Shown here: in pieces, positions 1-8,800 of the stretch | Layout of the letters: each line of letters begins with the position of its first letter | Position numbering within the stretch: position 1 is the first letter of the stretch | Translations under genes and position numbers: made by a program | Source: Oscillospiraceae bacterium | Lineage (GTDB): Bacteria; Bacillota; Clostridia; Oscillospirales; Oscillospiraceae | Assembly: GCA_030625685.1 (NCBI GenBank) | Contig: DAOUQJ010000004.1 | Location: 99,596 to 163,595, forward strand | Direction of reading: 5' to 3' | DNA length: 64,000 nt | The notes under the pieces: model-generated | Databases searched by the model: none | What the model was told of the DNA's origin: nothing | What the model saw: only the letters and a program-made list of their open reading frames with translations

Positions 1-262
1 TCAGCCCAATACAAAATGCCAAGCCTAGTTTTTGATAGCCACATTTGTTTGCAAAGTCAATGATTTCTTCCAGCCTTGTTTTCTTTGCGTAACCACCCGA
101 TTCTGTGAGCGCTGAAAAATAAGCCAATTTCTGATCTTCTTCATCGTCATACAAAGCGATAATTTTTTCCATGTGTTCCTTGTCACAAGGGCAATTGATC
201 GGAGTTTTGTCTAGATCCCCAGATCGACATCCACGTTGCTGACATAATGCACAAATATACAT
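1..262 (-). CDS. DUF1847 cysteine-rich protein, C-terminus cut by window edge
   Basis: The first 87 codons of a gene that runs off the left edge. The N-terminus has a dense cysteine pattern (Cys 4, 7, 12, 24 and 26, as C-A-L-C, G-C-R and C-P-C), typical of the DUF1847 family of putative metal-binding proteins. The rest, including a stretch reading AYFSALTESGGY, also fits that family. ATG is at 262, preceded by a purine-rich GAGAAAG. The molecular role of the family is not established; metal binding is inferred from the cysteines. Confidence 0.75.
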   Translation of the reverse strand, partial: MYICALCQQRGCRSGDLDKTPINCPCDKEHMEKIIALYDDEEDQKLAYFSALTESGGYAKKTRLEEIIDFANKCGYQKLGLAFCIGL

Positions 263-343
263 ACACAAACTTCTTTCTCACTTATTTCATTCTGATTCAT
301 TCATCTCAATAAATCATGTATTGTCTTTGATAACTTGCTTTTT

Positions 344-1015
344 TTACTCTAAAGTACTTTCACTCGAATCAACTTGACGCATTTGAAATCCATTCCAAGG
401 GTACTTGTCAGGTGGCAACAGAGAAAACGCCATCGGCTCAAAGCTACTCGGATGCTGAAAAGACAAAAAATGAGACCATAGTGCGATGTCACAGTCATCT
501 TGTTTTTCGCTGTATTTTTTATCGCCTATCAAAGGCATGGAACGGGAAGAAAACTGCACTCTAATCTGATGTGTGCGCCCTGTATGGAGCTTAATTTTCA
601 CCAGTGACATCGTTTCATTGGTCTGAAGTAATTCATAAGAAAGCACCGCTTCTTGCACACCTTTGCTCCGCTCGGTCACTACATATGTTTTTCTCTCTGA
701 CTTGTCTCTGTATAATAAATCTGTCAGAGTATCTTGATTTCGTAACGGCTTTCCATGTATCACCGCCAAATACTCTTTGTCAAAGAGATTATTTCTCATC
801 TGCTCAGATAGCCGCGTTGCTGCCGTTCTTGTTTTGGCAAAAACCATCAGTCCACTCACCACACGGTCTAAGCGATGCACGGTTCGAATATGCAGGGTTT
901 CATCCTGCTTTTCTGCTTTGATAAACTCTGGCATCCCCCCTGGCTCATCCGTAGATAATATGCCAGCAGGTTTGACACAGACAATGATTTTACTGTCTTC
1001 ATATACGATATCCAC
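344..1015 (-). CDS. RluA-family RNA pseudouridine synthase
   Basis: Isomerises specific uridines in rRNA or tRNA to pseudouridine. The catalytic motif HRLDRVVSG (Asp50) and the downstream LHTGRTHQIRV motif of the RluA family are both present. There is no N-terminal S4 domain: the protein begins directly with the catalytic fold (YEDSKIIVCVKPAG), so it is a short, single-domain member of 223 residues. The start is GTG at 1015, with GAGGA about 9 bases upstream. The exact RNA target cannot be read from the sequence. It stands as a single gene between the DUF1847 gene and the FAH-family gene, all on the minus strand. Confidence 0.9.
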   Translation of the reverse strand: MDIVYEDSKIIVCVKPAGILSTDEPGGMPEFIKAEKQDETLHIRTVHRLDRVVSGLMVFAKTRTAATRLSEQMRNNLFDKEYLAVIHGKPLRNQDTLTDLLYRDKSERKTYVVTERSKGVQEAVLSYELLQTNETMSLVKIKLHTGRTHQIRVQFSSRSMPLIGDKKYSEKQDDCDIALWSHFLSFQHPSSFEPMAFSLLPPDKYPWNGFQMRQVDSSESTLE

Positions 1016-1109
1016 AAAAACAATCCTCTTATACTCTTTACTAAGCTACTGTCTAACTAGCACTGCACAACAGCGCCTTCATCAAAATGGAAATTATCGA
1101 AATATTCAG

Positions 1110-1970
1110 TCACTCCACTACATTGACGAGTGAACCAATGTTTTCTATGACAATTTCAACGCGATCGCCGCTTTTGAGAAATTTCGGTGGGTCAAACCCC
1201 ATGCCAACGCCCACTGGCGTCCCTGTTGCAATGATATCGCCCACTTCGAGCGTCATGCCTTTGGATAGGTGCATAATCAAATCTGCCACAGTGTGAATCA
1301 TGTGTTTGGTGTTGCTGTTTTGGCGCACCTCACCATTGATGATACTTTGAATGGCTAAGTTTTGCGGGTCTTCTATCTCATCTTTTGTCACAACCCATGG
1401 GCCAATGGGGCAGTGCGTATCTAAACTTTTTCCTCTGAGCCACTGCTGATGAATTTGTTGCAAATCTCTTGCGGTAATATCGTTTAGAATCGTATACCCA
1501 TACACATGAGTTAGCGCATCTTCACGTGAAATATTCACACCACGTTTTCCAATGACAACAGCAAGTTCCGCTTCGTAGTCCACACTGTTTGTCACTTCTT
1601 TATGTAACTTTATTGGTGTATCTGTTGCAACTATAGCACTGGTTGCTTTTGAAAAAAATATGGGGTGCTTTTTGATATTTTCAATATCTTCGTCTGATCC
1701 GTCAAACTCTAAAATATGATCATGATAGTTTTTACCAATACATAAAACGTTTTTCGTTGGCAAAACTGGTGGCAACAACGTAACATTACACAGCGCAATC
1801 TTTTCCGCATCAACAAAACCATTTTGCTTTGCTTTGAAAAAGCTAGAAATAACCTCGTCAAACGAATAAAACTGACTCTTATTATCTTGCAAGGTTAAAA
1901 TCTGCTCTTTCGCTTCACTGATTATGCCCCAATGAGGCATCTCATCATATAAAAACTGTACAAGCTTCAT
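1110..1970 (-). CDS. Fumarylacetoacetate hydrolase (FAH) family protein
   Basis: A member of the FAH/2-keto-4-pentenoate hydratase superfamily, which cleaves or hydrates C-C bonds in acylpyruvate-like substrates using a divalent metal. Conserved pieces are CIGKNYHDH, VDYEAELAVVIGKRG (metal-binding Glu pair region), YTILNDITARDLQ, KSLDTHCPIGPW and GDIIATGTPVGVG. I start at ATG 1970 (286 residues), because GAGGGG lies 7 bases upstream at 1978-1983; a longer reading from a TTG would begin inside that Shine-Dalgarno. The substrate is not evident. Many bacterial homologues act as acylpyruvate hydrolases or oxaloacetate decarboxylases, so this should be left as a family-level call. Confidence 0.9.
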   Translation of the reverse strand: MKLVQFLYDEMPHWGIISEAKEQILTLQDNKSQFYSFDEVISSFFKAKQNGFVDAEKIALCNVTLLPPVLPTKNVLCIGKNYHDHILEFDGSDEDIENIKKHPIFFSKATSAIVATDTPIKLHKEVTNSVDYEAELAVVIGKRGVNISREDALTHVYGYTILNDITARDLQQIHQQWLRGKSLDTHCPIGPWVVTKDEIEDPQNLAIQSIINGEVRQNSNTKHMIHTVADLIMHLSKGMTLEVGDIIATGTPVGVGMGFDPPKFLKSGDRVEIVIENIGSLVNVVE

Positions 1971-2084
1971 AAAATTACCCCTCAAACCATCTTCTCATTA
2001 TAATTAATTTCCTATATTCTAACACATTTTCGAATGTCCGTAAAACGAATTGACAAATATCGCGTACAATCTGCCCAAGTATGA

Positions 2085-2113
2085 TTGACCTACATAATCG
2101 GATATGATACGAT
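2085..2113 (+). promoter_or_regulatory. Sigma-A-type promoter of the PAP2-like gene
   Basis: TTGACC at 2085-2090, a 17-base spacer and TACGAT at 2108-2113, about 30 bases before the start codon at 2143. Confidence 0.5.
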
Positions 2114-2142
2114 AAACACAACGAATAGAAGGTAGGAGTATT

Positions 2143-2592
2143 ATGGATTGGTATAATGAGATATTGAGTAATAAACTCATTGTCAATGGTTTTATTGCTT
2201 GGCTTTGTTCACAAGTTTTAAAAACAATCACCAACGCAGTCATCAATCGAAAGTTTGACATCTTCCGTTTGGTTGGTGATGGAGGTATGCCCAGCAGTCA
2301 CTCTGCTACGGTATCTGCCGTTGCGACTACCAGCGCAATGTTATATGGATTTGCCTCCTTTGAGTTTGGTGTCACTCTGGTGTTAGCGTTTATCGTCATG
2401 CACGATGCCATGGGTGTGAGACAAGAAACCGGAAAGCACTCAAAAATACTCAATGAACTCATTGAAATGTTCCATACGATGGAGCAAAAAATTACTTCTA
2501 CTGAAAAACTAGAGGAGTTTGTCGGACACACCCCTATGCAAGTCTCAGCTGGCGCTCTGCTTGGGGTCTTAGTTGCACTGCTTCTCGGATAA
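2143..2592 (+). CDS. Divergent PAP2 family membrane protein (DUF212)
   Basis: A 149-residue membrane protein of the divergent phosphatidic-acid-phosphatase type 2 family (B. subtilis YuiD-like). The signature GDGGMPSSHSAT (about residues 46-57) is the PAP2 phosphatase motif that carries the active-site Ser-His. A hydrophobic helix follows, then the conserved HDAMGVRQETGKHSKILNE. The ATG has AGGTAGGAG upstream. It is probably a lipid- or polyprenyl-phosphate phosphatase, but this subfamily lacks clear biochemical assignment. Confidence 0.88.
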   Translation: MDWYNEILSNKLIVNGFIAWLCSQVLKTITNAVINRKFDIFRLVGDGGMPSSHSATVSAVATTSAMLYGFASFEFGVTLVLAFIVMHDAMGVRQETGKHSKILNELIEMFHTMEQKITSTEKLEEFVGHTPMQVSAGALLGVLVALLLG

Positions 2593-2619
2593 AGGCCAAT
2601 CTCTATTTCAAATAACGCA

Positions 2620-2650
2620 AACGCAATCACAACTGTGGTTGCGTTTTTTT
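2620..2650 (+). terminator. Rho-independent terminator after the PAP2-like gene
   Basis: AACGCAATCAC and GTGGTTGCGTT form a hairpin with one wobble pair, followed by a run of T. The rest of 2651-2812 contains no ORF or motif that I can support. Confidence 0.8.
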
Positions 2651-2812
2651 CATCTTCCTTTACGCTATTTTCTTAATGCCCTACATTACATAACCCCTGA
2701 AAGCCAATAGCTTTCTAAATAAACCTTCACCTTACCTTTTGTACATATATCAACCTTTATATCTAAAGGATTGCCACCCTGTCTTTTCAAATTTTCTCTT
2801 TTTACCTAACAT

Positions 2813-2847
2813 AAAAAGCAATCCGCCACTGGTGACGGATTGCTTTT
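2813..2847 (-). terminator. Terminator of the giant SLH gene
   Basis: AAAAGCAATCCG pairs with CGGATTGCTTTT around a short loop. It lies just beyond the stop codon of the minus-strand gene ending at 2893. Confidence 0.85.
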
Positions 2848-2892
2848 AGCAACTTCAATCTATATCGTCTGAGATGTTGTTAATGTTAACAG

Positions 2893-5800
2893 TTATTTTT
2901 CCACTTGCTCAATCAGTCTCATAAAGATGGTTGCCACTTGTGCACGTGTCGCATCATTTTGCGGTTGCATCGTACTATTTTCCATACCGCGTATGAGTTC
3001 CACTGCATTTGCCCAACGCATCGCATCTACTGCCCAAACGCTGACAGTATTACTATCAACATACGCTCCGATGTCTGTTGTTACAGAAGTGTCATAGCCT
3101 TTGTAAGTTGCGTAGTTTAACAAAATGACTGCCATTTGTTCCCGTGTCACGACATCATTTGCGCCAAAGTTGCCATCGCCATACCCTGACACGAGACCAT
3201 TTTCATATGCCCAAGCAACTGCATTTGTATACCAAGTATCATTTGCAACGTCATCAAATGCCGTTGTCATGCTAACTGGTTCTTGCTCCATTCTCCATAG
3301 AACGGTAACAAGCATCGCCCGTGTCATTGAAACATTAGGCGCAAAGGTGTTTTCATTAGTGCCTGCAAATAATTTATTGGCATACGCAAAGGAAACACTA
3401 TCATAATACCATGCGTTTCTTTCCACATCGTCAAATGGAAGTGTTCCAATGACAAATTCAGAGAAGTGATTTGTGGTAAATACAACCGATCCAGTTGTAG
3501 CATCGTACTCACCTTTTACCGCTTCCAAAACGCCTTCATCACTTAGATACCATACCGCTACGTGTCCTGGATCTTCATTGGCACCTAATGTGTATGGCAC
3601 GCTGACTTGCGCACTACCTTCACCAAATTTAGAAACCATAGCTCCATCTACTGAAAGTGTTAGGTCATATACTGGCTTATCTCCAACCAATGCCTGCTCT
3701 TCTGCAGTTAAGCGATCTTCTTCAACTTGCGTTACTTCAAGCGACACATCGCCACTGCCTGCATCCCCGATGGCACTGAGAGCTTCCAAATCAAATGTCA
3801 CACTGGCATGGTCAAATTCAACTGAGAGTGCTTCTACGTCATCCGAATCCATCATCTCTTCAAATCCATTTTCATCAATTGTAATTGTATTGACCTCTTC
3901 AAATGAACTTAAATTCAATGTGACAACGCCTGTAGCCATGCCCATTTCTTGCAATGTATCACCATCAAGTGCTACTGTAGCATTTTCGTCGTCTATTGTC
4001 ACATCAACTTTTAATGATTTTCCATTGATATCGAGCGGAATGGATCCTGTATCATCTGCAGAACCTCCCAATCCACCTCCACCACCAGAGGAAACTTTTT
4101 TGCTTTGCTCGTAAGTAACGATGACATCACTTGCTGGCATGGTAAAAGTATAAACGAGATTTTTCTGAGATACTTCTTCATTCAACGTGCCATGGTCGAG
4201 TGACAAGTCGGAAAATACATATCCAGATTGCGGTGTGACCGTCAATGTAATGGTCTCGCCTGCTTTTGATGCCACTGGTGAAGCCACCACATGATCTGGC
4301 ACTGTTACGGTATATTGGATGTTATACAAATCGCTTTCTTGTAATGTAATCGGTTGAGTGAGATTGCTGACGGATACTGTAAACACGCCGCTATCTTCTG
4401 TCACTTCAACCACTGCTGTTGGGTTTGATGCTGCAATAAATGCTTGTTCCAATTGCGTCTTGTCTGTAACATATCCACCATTCGCTTGGCATGTCATCAT
4501 GACTTTGCCACCTGCACGCACTTCAGAACTCGTTAAGTCGCGCATGCCATCATCTGTTGGTTCAATTGGAGTTATATAAGTAATTTTTGAAACGCCCATT
4601 GTTTGCGTATCAGGAAGTGTGACTAGATTTGTAGCAGTTTCTGCATAGTGCGCTCTCACTGTAATGTTTTGTTTGAGCGGATCAATTGTTAGCTCTGGAG
4701 TTACGATCTTGACTAAATTTTCATCCGTCATTGCAGAGAATTCAGGTGTGATGAGATTGCCCAACGTTACAGTCCAATAGTCTACCATATAGCCATCCAT
4801 TGGATCTGCTGTCAACACAAGCTCACTACCACCATATTGCAACTCACCTGAAAGGAGAGGTGTATCATCAATTTCTGCTACCAGTGTACTACCAGTATCA
4901 CCCATTGCAATGAAGTTGACCTGATATTTACTTGCTGCTTTCAAATAAGCAACGGCATCAATGTCGTCGGTGACTTCAGACACTGTATATGTTCTGTCTG
5001 TTGTATAAAGGTTTTCGCCATTGATATTCCATTGTTCCATCATACTACCTGAATTAATATCGGCAGTAAAGACGATGGATTCTCCTTTATATACTGTGAC
5101 TCCACCTGCTGGCATGCTCATGTCTTCTGTACCAACCATCTCTCCATAGATGTCATACAAGGTGTATAGCATACTGCCACGATCATCATTGCTGACAGAT
5201 GCTGTCGCAGTATACTCATCATTTGCAACAAACACTGCTTCAATGTCCGTATGATTGCCCAGAGTAGAAATGGTTAAAATTTCCTTATCTTCTACTGGAG
5301 TTCCATTTAATACCCAGTGATCAAAGACGTAACCACGATCCGCTGTTGGAGTGCAGACTATCTCTGATCCACCTTCTACCGATGCAAGCTGTTCGCTCGT
5401 TGCAGTTGCACCGTTGACTTTCGTTTTTACTGTCCCATTTGGAGCAGTGATGTCAACAGCATAGGTATTTTGAGACGTTTGCAGAGTAACTTGGGTATCT
5501 GCAATGATGTTAAATTGGACTTCTTCTTGTTCCGTCGTCTCCACACCATTGATGGTGAAATACGCATCTGGAGCTGCATCATATCCTGCTTTTGGTGTCA
5601 CAGTTATTTCTGTATCTCCGGAAACTGCTGTTCCACTTTCGATGGTTTTGCGTACAGGGTCTGTGGTTGGGTTGTTATCGTCATCAAATAGATAATACGC
5701 TGTAATTTGTCCATCTAGTGTCAAGGTATATTCGTCACGAGCAAACACACCGTAGACTGTCATAGAGGAGTTGCCAACGGTGACTGTCAAATCGTTTGTG

Positions 5801-8800
5801 CCGTCTTCATTTGTGACACCACTTGGGGTATCACTGATGCCACCTGCAATGATGAGCCATTTACTAAAGTGATACCCTTGTGCTGGAACCGCTGTGAAAG
5901 GATACTGCGCTCCGTAAGATACATATGCCCCTGATGAGAAGTATTCATCTTCACATACGATTGCGCCCGCAATGAGTGGATCAACCACTGTAGATAGCTG
6001 AATTTCACCTGGCTTAAAGGTCGCTGTCACGCTCACAGGTTGCGCTTGTGTTTTCAATGTGAACGTGTTGTTTCCATCTTGCGTTTGCACGCTGTGATCT
6101 TCAAATGTAGCAGTCCACATATCTACTTCATAGCCATCTTCAGGTGTGGCGTAGAGTAACACTTGAGTTTCAGCTGTAAAATCTGCATAGTTTTGTTGCA
6201 CATTACTGATGCCCACTGTGCCAACAGGTCTTGTGCCCGCGTCATCTGTGTAATCTTGTGCCACCGCTGTCAAACGATAGGTTGCACCAATGATGGTATA
6301 AGTGCCTGACACATAGCTCACACTGTAGTTATTGTATCGATCATCTGGTGTACTACTGCTGGTTTTTGCTGTTACTGTATATTTGCCTGGATCAGTCTCG
6401 TTATCGAGTTCATCGCGATTGCCTGCAGAGTTTGTCACGCTATACTCCAAGTTAAGCGCATCCAATTCTGTTTCTGTGATATCAGTAGATGCAATCACAG
6501 GGAAATTTTCTGACACTGTGCCCTTGCTGACATCATGCTTATCTTCCACGTAAATGGTGATTGGTTTTTTATTCACGTGAAAGTCTTCCGTTGCGACCAT
6601 ATTGGCCCCTTCATATGCTTCTAAAATATAACTACCAACGTATGGTGTTGGGTCTCCTGCAGAAAATGCTGTGCTACTATCCTCACCCACTTCTTTAATT
6701 TTGAACGTTGCTGGGCTTTCAACAGACACAATGTCTCCATTAAGGTCTTTGCTCACGGCATTGAGTGTTGGATAGATTGACTGACCATATTCAAACTCTG
6801 TCACAGAGTTTCCATCCTCCTGCGGAGAAAGAATGAGCTGGTATGCTGATCCGTCACCAACAATCACAAGCTCCCCTTCTTCTGAAGCATTGTCTTGGAA
6901 TACTCTGCTACCGCTATAGTAAGTTGAAACAGTGTAAACCCCTTCTTGCAAGTCTGGGATGGATATGGATGCTGTTGCATATTGCTTAAATGCAGCCACG
7001 TCAGCAAACCACTTATTGGTATCCTGTCTCGCCAAGTCAACAGTTTCACTGTATTCGTAGTCTGTTCCTTCCACTGTAAAGGTAAGTGTGCCTGATGGTG
7101 CTGCTGTATGCCCCACATTGGCTGAATACAATTCAACACTTGCAGAAAGTCCATTTAGCACATTGCCATGGCTGTCTGTTCCTGCAGTTTCTTCTACCAT
7201 GAGTGAAACAATTGGAGATCGTTTTTCATAGGCTGTGTCAAATTGATGAGAGAATGCCGAAATATAATAGTTTTCCCCTGCATTGCTATCATAATAGATG
7301 GCATTGATACGGCAACGATAGAGCCCTTGGTCAGCGGAACCTGCATTGGAAATGGTAAAGGTCTTTTCCGTTTGACCTGATAGGTCTTCCCACATACCAT
7401 TTTCATTTTTTTGCCACTGATAACTCAAACCGTTATAACTATCTGCTTCCGCAATGACCACAGTGACTGTGCTATCTGCATCTGGATAAATGGGAAGTGC
7501 TCCTTCATCATCGAGACCATCTAACTGAATGTCAGGATAACCAACAGCTGTTTTTGTGCGACAAATCATCGGTTCACTATAAATACTTTCCTTTGGATTG
7601 GTTGCACGCACTGATTTGATTTGATAACTATACTCGGTATATGGGCTAAGTTGCTCATCCGTATAACTAAAATAATAAGTTCCTGTGTTATCGTCATACG
7701 CTATTGCTTCAGAAAATGGAACATATTTAATTTCGTAACTACCTGAGCCTTCTGGGAACTCATAGTAGCGATAAATTCTAAAGCCCGCTATGTTTTTGTC
7801 ATAGCTCCAATTGAGTGTGACAGAATCCGCTGTGGTTGCCGCCATATCCTGAGCAAAATCGTCTGGAATGGAAGGCGGATTTTGCACTTCTGAAACCAAA
7901 TAGCTCACAACCGGGAAGTTTGTTCCACCATCGCTGTATTTGTAGCAGAAGATACGCCAATTCATACCATAGTTATATGGCTGCGCCTCAATTGGCATGT
8001 TTTGCATTTCACCAGAGAAGGCGCTCCCATCCGTGGTGACGAGCACAAACCCTGCTCCTGCTTCAGCACCAGCTATGATACCAGCCTTCACACCGCCAGC
8101 ACCGGCACCTGCTTTGGCTTCTACACCAACCGAGGCGGTAAATGCTGTACCCAATTCTGTGGACATGGCAATTTCTTGACTGATGCCTGATCCACCTTCT
8201 GTGCTACTAAATCCAACAGCGGAAGGTGTGCCGTCATATGCTGCAATTACTTGGTACCCATCGGTTGACTCTGGATAGGTCGCAGGATCTCCGATGGTGT
8301 GTGTGAGTACCGTATCCGCAATGCTTGGTAGGACCTGATAGTCTTTTGCGATAAACTCATACTCTTCTTTTGAAATTAAGCGAATAGACGCTTCATGCGG
8401 AATATTGACCGTCGTTAAGACCTCTTCATATCCGCCATTGCCATCTGCGATGTATGAGGTATACTCATAGATTTCCATTGGTATAGAGTAAAATGCTACC
8501 ATATCTTCGCCACTGGTTGCACTGTATGTAATCGTTTGTTCCAGTGTGCTGGTGATTTCTGTTTCAAAGGTGAACCCAGACGTCACAGTAGCTTCTGCTT
8601 CTACAGAAGCGACTTTCACCCCAAAGACTTCGATATCCTGTTCAAATGAAACATATGCCCCCACTGTAATGGTTGCTGATAAGTTTACTCCCCCTGTGGT
8701 CCCTTCACTTGTAGAGTAACTGGTTGTGGATTCGGCATAACTACCTGACAAATCATCTCGTTCCACCAAATCAGAGAAATATGGTGGAGATGCCAAGACT

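Noticed and set aside
2019..2261. Minus-strand 80-codon ORF covering the promoter of the PAP2-like gene
   Set aside because: Overlaps the promoter and the 5' end of a well-supported gene, no Shine-Dalgarno, no known domain.
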